Of a stretch of DNA of 15,005 nt, positions 1 to 6,559 are shown piece by piece (within the stretch, counting starts at the first letter, position 1; the number at the start of each line of letters is the position of its first letter). The position numbers and the translations under genes were made by a program. The notes beneath the pieces are model-generated. The model did not search any database and had not been told where the DNA came from. It saw nothing but the letters and a program-made list of their open reading frames with translations. This DNA comes from an uncultured Prevotella sp. (lineage in GTDB: Bacteria > Bacteroidota > Bacteroidia > Bacteroidales > Bacteroidaceae): positions 1 through 15,005 of the forward strand of contig CAAGIW010000070.1 of NCBI GenBank assembly GCA_900770025.1, read 5' to 3'.

Positions 1-77
1 ACTGTTGCCGCTCTTAACTCGAAGAGGCGGGCTTCCTCACCATAGAGGATTGGAGTTTCTTTTATCATTCTTGCCAT
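1..77 (-). CDS. Partial uncharacterised protein (N-terminal 25 codons)
   Basis: Reading leftward from an ATG at 77-75, the frame stays open to the window edge for 25 codons. It begins MARMIKETPILYGEEARLFE, and the rest of the gene lies outside the window. The start resembles small Bacteroidetes proteins that open with a basic stretch, a TPIL/TPVL motif and G(E/K)(D/E)A, some of which I recall as small proteins next to toxin-like genes. That link is from memory and is weak. The call rests on three things: the open frame, a Bacteroidetes-type promoter at the right distance (168-199), and an operator-like palindrome between promoter and start, which would suit an autoregulated gene. No Shine-Dalgarno is seen, as is normal in this phylum. 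A second in-frame ATG three codons later is possible. Confidence 0.6.
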   Translation of the reverse strand, partial: MARMIKETPILYGEEARLFELRAAT

Positions 78-142
78 AATGGTAATGCTATTTTTGTTAT
101 TAAATGTGCCACATTGTCTGGCTTAATTTTGAATAAGAGATA

Positions 143-165
143 GTGCAGTATATAATATACTGCGC
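143..165. promoter_or_regulatory. Operator-like palindrome over the predicted start site
   Basis: GCAGTATA (145-152), a 3-bp TAA centre, and TATACTGC (156-163) form a perfect 8-bp inverted repeat. One further pair (143/165) forms outside a mismatch at 144/164. It sits just downstream of the -7 box and covers the predicted transcription start of the left-edge gene. A transcript starting near 160 would contain only part of it, so a DNA-binding site for a dimeric regulator is more likely than an RNA hairpin. The regulator is unknown; the encoded protein or its partner is one possibility. Confidence 0.45.
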
Positions 166-167
166 TG

Positions 168-199
168 CAAAGTTACAATTAAAACCTCATATATACAAT
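168..199 (-). promoter_or_regulatory. Bacteroidetes-type promoter for the left-edge gene
   Basis: On the minus strand the -7 box TAACTTTG (168-175) matches TAnnTTTG exactly. An ATTG at 196-199 lies 20 bases upstream, where the -33 element is expected. Transcription would start near 160, giving a leader of about 80 bases before the ATG at 77. Confidence 0.6.
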
Positions 200-339
200 A
201 TTTATATAGGCAGCTTAGGTCATATTTACAACAAATTAACTATTTCTTCGCCCTCACAAAACATAAATTCAACCTGCGAATTTGGCATTTGAGACCTGCG
301 AAGGGAGGAGGCAGAAAACCGCTCCTAAAGTATCGTTTT

Positions 340-427
340 GCAAAACGCACCATTTTACATTGCAAAACGCACCATTTTGGAATGCAAAACGCACCATTTT
401 GGAACGCAAAACTGGCACTTTTAGAAA
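340..427. repeat. Four tandem 22-bp repeats
   Basis: The core GCAAAACGCACCATTTT starts at 340, 362 and 384, and a degenerate copy (GCAAAACTGGCACTTTT) starts at 406, giving an exact 22-bp period. The 5-bp joints are ACATT, GGAAT and GGAAC. The first copy overlaps a perfect 14-bp palindrome CGTTTTGCAAAACG (334-347). CAAAA and TTTTG blocks inside and between units can pair in alternative ways. Copies sit head to tail with no unique spacers, so this is not a CRISPR array. Similar A/T-flanked repeats are familiar to me from Prevotella and Bacteroides intergenic regions, but I cannot verify a named family. Confidence 0.8.
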
Positions 428-511
428 CTGCAACAAACTGCATTGTATCAAAAAGCGCGTTATCATCTCATAATCAGACACTTGCATCGCAGTTGAATGG
501 CAGGCTCTTCT

Positions 512-541
512 CCTCCCCCTTGGGGGAGATTGGGAGGGGGC
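512..541. repeat. C/G-rich inverted element, probably a dispersed intergenic repeat
   Basis: CTCCCCC (513-519), a TT loop and GGGGGAG (522-528) form a perfect 7-bp hairpin. A second G-run, GGGAGGGGG (532-540), can compete for the same C-run. This form, C-run followed by two G-runs, resembles a repeat scattered through intergenic regions of Bacteroidales genomes (recalled, not checked). It lies just beyond the htrA terminator on the minus strand. Confidence 0.5.
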
Positions 542-548
542 TTTTGTT

Positions 549-583
549 AAAAAAATCGCCTGCAGCACAAGGCTGCAGGCGAT
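549..583 (-). terminator. Rho-independent terminator of htrA
   Basis: ATCGCCTGCAG (555-565) and CTGCAGGCGAT (573-583) form a perfect 11-bp stem with a 7-base loop. The run of A at 549-555 becomes a T tract after the hairpin on the minus strand. It begins about 30 bases after the htrA stop codon, the classic arrangement for a strong intrinsic terminator. Confidence 0.9.
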
Positions 584-613
584 GGATAGAGTGTCTGAAT
601 CAATTACAGGTTG

Positions 614-2095
614 TCAGTTGTCCAGTCCCACGGCAAAGTATGCTTTCTTGCCAGTGGGGTAGATGCCTTGGATGTAGAGCACCGGCTCTTTGCTGGTAGA
701 AGCCTCTTTCACCACCTTCTGCAAGTCTTCGATGGTCTTGATGCTCTGGTCGTTTACACGCTGGATGATGAAACCCTTGACGATGCCTGCCTCTTTGAGC
801 TTGCCGTTGTTCACCTTCATCACTTCCAAGCCGTAGCCTATGTTCAGTTGCTTCTTCTGTGCATCGGTCACTTCCCTGAAGTTGGCATCCAGCACGTCGA
901 GATCCATGTTTTTGATTACCTTGGTGCTTCCCTGTTCGTTTTTCAGGGTCACTGTCTCGGTATGCTTTTTCTTGTTGTGCAGATAGGTAAGCGTAATCTT
1001 TTCGCCGGGTCTCTTCTTGGCAATGGCTTCCTGCAGTTCTGCCATCTTGGTCACTTTCTGTCCGTCGGCTTCCACGATTACGTCGCCCTCCTTGATGCCA
1101 GCTTCTTCGGCGGCTCCGCCCTCGGTTACTTTGGCCACGTAGATGCCCTCCATGGTGCCCAGGTCAATCTCTTTTCCCTGGTCTTTCTGCGAATCCACAT
1201 AGTTCTTCACGTCAATGCCCTGTATGCCTATCAGTGCTCTCTGCACGGTGCCATACTGCTTCAGGTCTTCCACCACCTTATTCATAATGGAGGTAGGAAT
1301 GGCAAAGCCATATCCGCTGTACAGGCCCGTTTGTGAATAGAGCATGGCATTGATTCCCACCAATTCGCCTCTGGTATTCACCAGTGCGCCACCAGAGTTT
1401 CCTGCGTTGATGGCGGCATCCGTCTGGATGAACGATTCCACGCCGTTGGCACCTAATGAGCGTGCCTTGGCACTCACGATACCGGCAGTCACCGTGTTGT
1501 TCAGACCCAATGGGTTGCCCACGGCCAGCACCCATTCACCCACTTTGATGTCTTCGCTGTTGGCAATGGTGATTGCAGGCAGGTTTTTGCCGTCAATTTT
1601 GATGAGCGCCAAGTCGGTGGTCTTGTCGGCACCGATGATTCTGGCAGAATACTCGGTGTTGTCGTTCAGGGTCACGGTCAGTTCGTCGGCACCGTCTATC
1701 ACGTGGTTGTTGGTCACGATATATCCATCGGCTGAAATAATTACTCCAGAACCCGTTGCTGTTTTTTTCGGGGTCTGCACCTGTCGCTTCTGGGTTCCGC
1801 CGTTGCCTCTGCCAAAGAAGCCTCCGAAGGGGTCGTTGAAGAAATCGCTGAAGGGGTCGCTCTGCACATCCACCGTCTTGATTTTGCTGTTTTGCACATA
1901 TTTAATATGTACCACGGATGGGAGCGACTTTTCGGCAGCGTATGTCAGGTCCACGGGTTGGGGTGCCGGGGCCGTCTGTGCGGTGGCAGGAGTGGTGGTG
2001 GCAGCGCCTACTTTGCTGAACGCTGCAACCGAAAGTGTGATGGCCACAACGCAAGCGGTGGGATAGAGAATGTTCACAATCTTTTTCATGTTCAT
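614..2095 (-). CDS. htrA: HtrA/Deg-family periplasmic serine protease with two PDZ domains
   Basis: This is a Do-family protease/chaperone of the periplasm that degrades or refolds damaged envelope proteins. From the ATG at 2095 it has 493 residues, a normal length. A signal peptide covers about residues 1-31 (basic MKK, hydrophobic core, cut near KVGA). The trypsin-like domain carries the triad His131 (TNNHVI), Asp161 (TTDLALIK) and Ser234 in GNSGGAL. PDZ1 spans roughly 285-385 and PDZ2 395-490. A Phe/Gly/Asp-rich loop at 79-100 matches the flexible regulatory loop of this family. The frame continues upstream to 2233, but that extension has no protein character and crosses the predicted promoter, so it is rejected. 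ATG at 2089 (MKKIV) is an equally good start. It is monocistronic, with its own promoter and terminator, and divergent from the bat operon. DegP versus DegQ cannot be decided. Confidence 0.96.
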   Translation of the reverse strand: MNMKKIVNILYPTACVVAITLSVAAFSKVGAATTTPATAQTAPAPQPVDLTYAAEKSLPSVVHIKYVQNSKIKTVDVQSDPFSDFFNDPFGGFFGRGNGGTQKRQVQTPKKTATGSGVIISADGYIVTNNHVIDGADELTVTLNDNTEYSARIIGADKTTDLALIKIDGKNLPAITIANSEDIKVGEWVLAVGNPLGLNNTVTAGIVSAKARSLGANGVESFIQTDAAINAGNSGGALVNTRGELVGINAMLYSQTGLYSGYGFAIPTSIMNKVVEDLKQYGTVQRALIGIQGIDVKNYVDSQKDQGKEIDLGTMEGIYVAKVTEGGAAEEAGIKEGDVIVEADGQKVTKMAELQEAIAKKRPGEKITLTYLHNKKKHTETVTLKNEQGSTKVIKNMDLDVLDANFREVTDAQKKQLNIGYGLEVMKVNNGKLKEAGIVKGFIIQRVNDQSIKTIEDLQKVVKEASTSKEPVLYIQGIYPTGKKAYFAVGLDN

Positions 2096-2133
2096 ACCAT
2101 TTAGTTTATAAGTTAGTACTCTTGTTTGCATGT

Positions 2134-2160
2134 GATGCCGGGTGCCGTGGCACCTGCATC
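2134..2160 (-). promoter_or_regulatory. Strong inverted repeat in the htrA leader
   Basis: GATGC (2134-2138) and GCATC (2156-2160) enclose GGTGCC (2141-2146) and GGCACC (2149-2154). This gives 11 Watson-Crick pairs interrupted only by a 2+1 bulge. The predicted htrA transcript starts near 2171, so the repeat falls entirely inside the leader, about 39 bases before the start codon. In RNA it would form a long hairpin capped by CACG. As DNA it could also be an operator. No known riboswitch or RNA thermometer family is recognised. Confidence 0.55.
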
Positions 2161-2177
2161 GTTTTTTTCTTGGGGTG

Positions 2178-2210
2178 CAAAAATAGGCGCAAAAAATATT
2201 AAACCGCCAT
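2178..2210 (-). promoter_or_regulatory. Promoter of htrA
   Basis: TATTTTTG on the minus strand (2178-2185) is a perfect TAnnTTTG -7 box. The -33 element is poor (ATGG near 2207-2210), which may mean activator dependence. The predicted start near 2171 gives a leader of about 76 bases. Confidence 0.5.
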
Positions 2211-2320
2211 TTTGTCATCATCTTTTGTCGCATTTTAACACTTGGCGGCTTTGGCTTAACGGCTCTTTACGCTTGCATGTTTTCCCGTATATTACTTTTT
2301 AATATTATTTAGAGCGATAT

Positions 2321-2353
2321 TTTCCTATTTCAGCCATTAAATGATTACTTTTG
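2321..2353 (+). promoter_or_regulatory. Promoter of the moxR-bat operon
   Basis: TACTTTTG (2346-2353) matches TAnnTTTG, with a TTTC at 2321-2324 spaced 21 bases upstream as a weak -33 element. Transcription would begin near 2360, giving a leader of about 80 bases before the moxR ATG at 2439. No other clear TAnnTTTG box is seen in the short gaps downstream, which supports one long transcript. Confidence 0.5.
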
Positions 2354-2438
2354 CGCCACGAATGTGGAGCATTGGCATAGCATGGTGCCAGTTGGCCCGC
2401 ATGGTGGAACAATAGAAATCATTATCAAATCATACATC

Positions 2439-3434
2439 ATGGCAGAATCGGTAGATATCAGACTATTGAATGAAAGGATTGCTCAGAAGAGCGCATTTGT
2501 CACAAATTTGACAACAGGAATGAACCAGGTGATTGTGGGGCAGCGCCATCTGATTGATGCGTTGCTGATAGCATTGCTGAGTGATGGGCATATTCTTCTT
2601 GAGGGTGTTCCCGGTTTGGCAAAGACATTGGCCATCAAGACTATGTCGCAACTCATCGACTCACAGTTCAGCAGGGTGCAGTTCACCCCCGACCTTCTGC
2701 CTGCCGACGTGGTGGGCACCATGGTATATTCGCAGAAAGATGAATCATTCAAGGTGCAAAAGGGGCCTGTGTTTGCCAATTTTGTGTTGGCAGATGAGAT
2801 AAACCGTGCTCCGGCCAAGGTGCAGAGCGCATTGCTGGAAGCCATGCAGGAAAAGCAGGTAACCATCGGCAGTACCACATTCCACCTGCCGGCTCCCTTC
2901 CTGGTGATGGCCACCCAGAACCCCATTGAGCAAGAGGGAACCTATCCCCTGCCAGAAGCACAGATGGACCGTTTTATGATGAAGGTGGTAGTGTCTTATC
3001 CTTCTGTGGAGGAAGAGCGTCGCATTGTTCGTGAAAATCTGGCCGGCTCCTTGCCCGAAGTGCATCCTGTGACCACCGCCCAGGAGATTATGGACGCCCG
3101 TGAGGTGGTGCGTGAGGTGTATATAGACGAGAAAATCGAGCGCTATGTGGCTGATCTTGTCTTTGCCACCCGTTTCCCCGACAGATACGGTCTGCCCGAT
3201 CTGAAGCCTCTTATCGCATTTGGCGGCAGTCCTCGTGCCAGTATCTGTTTGGCCCGTGCCGCCCGTGCATACGCATTCATCAAGCAGCGCGGGTATGTGG
3301 TGCCCGAAGATATCCGTTCTGTGGCACACGACGTGTTGCGTCATCGCATCGGACTTACCTATGAGGCGGAAGCCACGGGTATGAGTGTCGAGGAGATTAT
3401 CAGTCGGGTGATCAACAAGGTGGAAGTGCCCTGA
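2439..3434 (+). CDS. moxR: MoxR-family AAA+ ATPase
   Basis: This is a cytoplasmic AAA+ ATPase of the MoxR subfamily, thought to act as a chaperone for VWA-domain partners encoded beside it. The 331-residue length is usual. The Walker A motif GVPGLAKT lies at residues 56-63. Walker B (VLADEIN, acidic pair at 119-120) is followed by the MoxR-typical RAPAKVQSALLEAMQE. Sensor 1 is in ATQNPIEQEGTYPLPEAQ, with MDRF just after. The start MAESVD was chosen over an in-frame ATG at 2364 because the 25-residue extension has no family resemblance and lies almost at the predicted transcription start. It is the first gene of the bat operon, divergent from htrA. Its substrate is unknown; BatA/BatB and the DUF58 protein are the natural partners by context. 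Confidence 0.95.
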   Translation: MAESVDIRLLNERIAQKSAFVTNLTTGMNQVIVGQRHLIDALLIALLSDGHILLEGVPGLAKTLAIKTMSQLIDSQFSRVQFTPDLLPADVVGTMVYSQKDESFKVQKGPVFANFVLADEINRAPAKVQSALLEAMQEKQVTIGSTTFHLPAPFLVMATQNPIEQEGTYPLPEAQMDRFMMKVVVSYPSVEEERRIVRENLAGSLPEVHPVTTAQEIMDAREVVREVYIDEKIERYVADLVFATRFPDRYGLPDLKPLIAFGGSPRASICLARAARAYAFIKQRGYVVPEDIRSVAHDVLRHRIGLTYEAEATGMSVEEIISRVINKVEVP

Positions 3435-3510
3435 GAAGGTGCCCGATGAGACATTCAGGCTTTTGGCAGTTGCAGATGCAGCATAAGTTGGATATACAGA
3501 AAACAAAGAC

Positions 3511-4401
3511 ATGGATACTCAAGAGATACTCAAGCGTGTACGTCGCATAGAAATCAAGACACGAGGGCTCAGCGCCAACGTGTTTGCCGGTTCTTATCAT
3601 TCAGCCTTCAAGGGTAGGGGAATGGCGTTCAGCGAAGTAAGGGAGTATCAGTATGGAGACGACGTGCGTGATATTGACTGGAATGTGACGGCGCGTTTCC
3701 ATCATCCCTATGTCAAGGTGTTTGAAGAGGAGCGCGAACTCACCCTGATGCTTCTCGTGGATGTGAGCGGCTCATTGAACTTCGGTACCCGTGGGCAGTT
3801 GCAGCGTGACATGGTGACGGAGATTGCCGCCACGCTGGCGTTCAGTGCCATTCAGAATAATGACAAGGTGGGCATGGTGTTCTTTTCCGACAGGATAGAA
3901 AAGTATATCCCCCCCAAGAAAGGCCGTAAGCACATCTTGCATCTTATCCGCGAGATGTTGGATTTCCAACCCTCCAGCACCCGTACCGACTTGTCGGTGG
4001 CCCTGCAGTTCCTGATGCAGGTGATGAAGCGACGCTGCTCTGCATTCGTGTTGAGCGATTTTGTGATTCCAGAGTCTAATTATACCCATCCTGTCATCCA
4101 GATGGCCGGGCGGCGCCACGACCTGATGGCCATTCAGGTGTATGACCGCTGGTTGGCACAGTTGCCCGAGGTGGGACTGGTCAAGGTGGTGGATGCCGAG
4201 ACGGGTTATGAGCAGTATGTGGATACCGGCAGCAGCAAGTTGCGCCGTCTATACAGTCGCCATTGGCAGGAAAGTCAGTCGCGGTTGTCTGAGGTGATGA
4301 GCAAAAGTCGCATCAGCAAGGTGAGCGTATCTACCGAGGGCGATTTTGTGCGTGCACTGAAAGAGATGTTCACCCTGCGTCAAACAAAATACGTATCATG
4401 A
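3511..4401 (+). CDS. DUF58 protein (VWA-like partner of MoxR)
   Basis: This 296-residue protein has no signal peptide or membrane segment and is predicted to be cytoplasmic. The DUF58 hallmark lies at residues 36-76: a conserved SEVREYQYGDDVRDIDWN core followed by TARFHHPYVKVFEEERE. A VWA-like fold follows, with a metal-site-like DVSGS at 84-88 (LLVDVSGSLN) and a LSDF strand at 181-184. DUF58 genes very commonly follow moxR, and the product is presumed to be a client or adaptor of that ATPase. It starts 76 bp after moxR with no promoter-like box in the gap. Its stop overlaps the next start (ATGA at 4398-4401), which implies translational coupling. The molecular function is unknown. Confidence 0.93.
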   Translation: MDTQEILKRVRRIEIKTRGLSANVFAGSYHSAFKGRGMAFSEVREYQYGDDVRDIDWNVTARFHHPYVKVFEEERELTLMLLVDVSGSLNFGTRGQLQRDMVTEIAATLAFSAIQNNDKVGMVFFSDRIEKYIPPKKGRKHILHLIREMLDFQPSSTRTDLSVALQFLMQVMKRRCSAFVLSDFVIPESNYTHPVIQMAGRRHDLMAIQVYDRWLAQLPEVGLVKVVDAETGYEQYVDTGSSKLRRLYSRHWQESQSRLSEVMSKSRISKVSVSTEGDFVRALKEMFTLRQTKYVS

Positions 4402-5474
4402 AGCAAGTTGTAATAACGGCATGTATGTTTCTTCTGTCTCTTGGCGCCATTGCGCAGGGAAGTGTGGAGGCAAAGATCAGTCGTGTGGAGATGATGATAG
4501 GCGAACAGGCCACCCTTTCTGTTTCAGCCATTGCTCCTAAGGGAACAGCTGTGGTTTTTCCTGAATATCGTGGCGACAGTACGATGGTGGCTGGCATTGA
4601 GGTGCTTGCCCAACAAGACGAACCCGTGGAGCCTGCGAGTGAAGAGGGAATGGAATGCCATGTGAGAAACTATCGCCTGACTGCCTTTGACGGAGCACTC
4701 TATTATCTGCCCCCTTTGGCGGTTCAGGTGGGGAAAAAGACTCTGAAAACCAAAAGTCTGGCTCTGAAGGTGATGGAAGTAGAGGTGGATACTACTCAGA
4801 TGGACAAGTTTTTCCCGCCCAAGGATGTGCAGGATAATCCGTTCCTGTGGTCAGAGTGGTCGGCCTCGCTGTGGCTGAGCATCCTGTTGCTGTTGGAGTG
4901 CGTGCTGCTGGTGTGGCTGTATGTGCGTTTGCGTTCTGGCAAACCCATCAAAATCTCTTTGAAGCCCATCAAGAGAATCCTGCCTCACCAAAAGGCGATG
5001 GAGCAGATTGCCCTGATCAAGGCATCCAACCTTGTTACTTCGGAAAACTCCAAGGAGTATTACACGCGACTAACCGACACGCTGCGCAGGTATATTGAGG
5101 AACGCTATCATTTCAGTGCGATGGAGATGACCAGCAGAGAGATTATTGACCGGCTCACCGCCGAACAAGATACAGGAGGCATCGAGGAACTGAAGGAACT
5201 CTTTGTGACTGCCGACCTTGTGAAGTTTGCCAAATATTCTACCCTGATCAACGAGAACGACAAGAACCTGCTGAGTGCGATAGACTTTATCAATGCCACC
5301 AAGGTAGAGGCATTGCCCCAACAGGAACAGCCCAAGCCGCAACTCACCGAGCAGCAGCAGAAGGTGCTTCTCAAACGCAGGTGGCTGCGTGTGGTCGTTA
5401 TCCTGCTGTTTGTGCAGATGCTTGTGTTGATGGGATATGTGGTTTATCAGATAGCGGATGTCATGGCATGGTAG
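4398..5474 (+). CDS. Small BatD-like membrane protein of the bat operon
   Basis: This 358-residue protein has a signal peptide (1-19, cut after GAIA) and a predicted beta-rich periplasmic domain (about 21-130). A membrane helix follows at 156-176, then a cytoplasmic helical region (about 190-300), a Gln/Pro-rich linker (306-322) and a second membrane helix (329-350). In this position bat operons usually carry an unnamed membrane protein, related in layout to DUF4381. Its helical region (YYTRLTDTLRRYIEERYHFS and onward) aligns by eye with the region after the BatD membrane helix (FYDEVTAALWSYVGDKLHLS), so it looks like a shortened BatD paralogue with an extra C-terminal anchor. It overlaps the DUF58 stop by 4 bp and ends 34 bp before batA. 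It is probably a membrane component of the Bat complex, but no function is known. Confidence 0.85.
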   Translation: MKQVVITACMFLLSLGAIAQGSVEAKISRVEMMIGEQATLSVSAIAPKGTAVVFPEYRGDSTMVAGIEVLAQQDEPVEPASEEGMECHVRNYRLTAFDGALYYLPPLAVQVGKKTLKTKSLALKVMEVEVDTTQMDKFFPPKDVQDNPFLWSEWSASLWLSILLLLECVLLVWLYVRLRSGKPIKISLKPIKRILPHQKAMEQIALIKASNLVTSENSKEYYTRLTDTLRRYIEERYHFSAMEMTSREIIDRLTAEQDTGGIEELKELFVTADLVKFAKYSTLINENDKNLLSAIDFINATKVEALPQQEQPKPQLTEQQQKVLLKRRWLRVVVILLFVQMLVLMGYVVYQIADVMAW

Positions 5475-5508
5475 TCTTCTGTGCCTTGCGTACATTATTT
5501 ATATAGTT

Positions 5509-6507
5509 ATGGAATTTGCAAATCGAGAATATCTTCTGCTCCTCCTGTTGGTGATACCTTATCTTGTGTGGTATCTTATGTTTCGCAAGAAATCAGAGCC
5601 CACCATGCGTGTCAGTTCCACCCAGGTGTTCAGCCGTGTGCCCATGTCGTGGCGTGTGCGCCTTATGCCTCTGTCCATGATACTGCGCTTGGTTGCCTTT
5701 GTGTGTATTGTGGTGGCATTGGCACGCCCCCAGACACGCAACGCATGGCAGAGCCGCGAGGTGGAGGGCATCAATATCATGCTGGCTATCGACGTTTCCA
5801 CCAGTATGCTTGCAGAAGACCTGAAGCCCAATCGTATTGAAGCGGCACGTCAGGTGGCCACAGAGTTTATCAGCGACAGGGAAAACGACAATATCGGACT
5901 CACTGTGTTTGCGGGAGAGGCCTTTACACAATGCCCCATGACCACAGACCATGCCACCCTGCTGCAGATGCTGCGTGGGGTGCAACCCGACATTGCTGCC
6001 CGTGGCTTGATACAAGACGGTACAGCCATAGGCATGGGATTGGCCAATGCAGTGAGCCGCCTCAAGGACATCAAGTCGAAAAGCAAGGTGGTGATACTGC
6101 TTACCGACGGTTCTAACAATATGGGAGACTTGTCGCCCATGACTTCAGCGGAAATAGCCAAGAGCTTGGGCGTCAGGGTATATACCATTGGTGTGGGAAC
6201 CAATAAAACGGCTCCTTATCCCATGCCTGTTGCGGGTGGAGTGCAGTATGTCAACATTCCTGTTGAGATAGATACCCAGACACTGGCTAACATAGCCGCT
6301 GCCACTGACGGAAAGTTCTATCGTGCCACCAACACCCGTGAGTTGCATGAAATCTATAAGGAAATCGATAAACTGGAGAAAAGCAAACTGAATGTAAAAC
6401 AGTTCTCTCGTCGCTATGATGTGTTCCAGCCGTTGGTGGCAGTGGCACTGGTGGCGCTGTTCCTTGAATTGTTGTTCAGTCTCACCCTGTTCCGTCGTAT
6501 TCCGTAG
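5509..6507 (+). CDS. batA: BatA, VWA-domain aerotolerance protein
   Basis: This 332-residue inner-membrane protein has two N-terminal membrane helices (about 8-24 and 56-74), a von Willebrand A domain (about 88-290) and a C-terminal helix (about 308-328). The metal-ion-dependent adhesion site is complete: DVSTS (95-99), Thr172 in IQDGTAIGMG and Asp200 in LLTDGS. The basic loop between the first two helices suggests that loop is cytoplasmic, placing the VWA domain in the periplasm. Start: the frame is open upstream to 5458, inside the previous gene, but the ATG at 5509 gives the usual BatA beginning (MEFANREYLLLL). BatA binds partner proteins within the Bat complex. Family experiments link it to oxygen and stress tolerance, but the mechanism is unsettled. 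Confidence 0.93.
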   Translation: MEFANREYLLLLLLVIPYLVWYLMFRKKSEPTMRVSSTQVFSRVPMSWRVRLMPLSMILRLVAFVCIVVALARPQTRNAWQSREVEGINIMLAIDVSTSMLAEDLKPNRIEAARQVATEFISDRENDNIGLTVFAGEAFTQCPMTTDHATLLQMLRGVQPDIAARGLIQDGTAIGMGLANAVSRLKDIKSKSKVVILLTDGSNNMGDLSPMTSAEIAKSLGVRVYTIGVGTNKTAPYPMPVAGGVQYVNIPVEIDTQTLANIAAATDGKFYRATNTRELHEIYKEIDKLEKSKLNVKQFSRRYDVFQPLVAVALVALFLELLFSLTLFRRIP

Positions 6508-6559
6508 ATCTTAGAGTTTAATTCAACACAATCATTTATCACAGCCATACTCAATTATC

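Larger units (their letters stand above)
200..613. other. Non-coding intergenic stretch with repeat elements
   Basis: No credible gene lies here. The open frames are short, have no family resemblance, and largely translate the 22-bp repeat itself. The stretch contains the tandem repeats (340-422), a C/G-rich inverted element (512-541) and the htrA terminator (549-583). ACCTGCGAA also occurs twice 22 bp apart (272-280 and 294-302). The flanking genes are both on the minus strand, so this is the space after htrA and before the promoter of the left-edge gene. Confidence 0.7.

Noticed and set aside
340..427. Possible CRISPR array
   Set aside because: Units are head to tail with only 5 near-constant bases between cores, there are no unique spacers, and no cas gene is in the window.
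240..699. Overlapping short open frames on both strands (up to 136 codons)
   Set aside because: They translate the 22-bp repeat or run through the terminator into htrA. No domain, signal or plausible start context is seen.
611..1336. 241-codon plus-strand frame opposite htrA
   Set aside because: It is antisense to a protease with all catalytic motifs, and its His/Leu-rich translation shows no family feature.
2096..2233. N-terminal extension of the htrA frame
   Set aside because: It would put 46 residues of Cys/Arg-rich sequence before a clear signal peptide, and it covers the predicted promoter and leader hairpin.
2364..2438. 25-residue N-terminal extension of moxR
   Set aside because: The extension has no family resemblance and begins within a few bases of the predicted transcription start.
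5458..5508. Upstream in-frame ATG for batA
   Set aside because: It would overlap the previous gene and add residues not seen in BatA. The ATG at 5509 gives the standard start.
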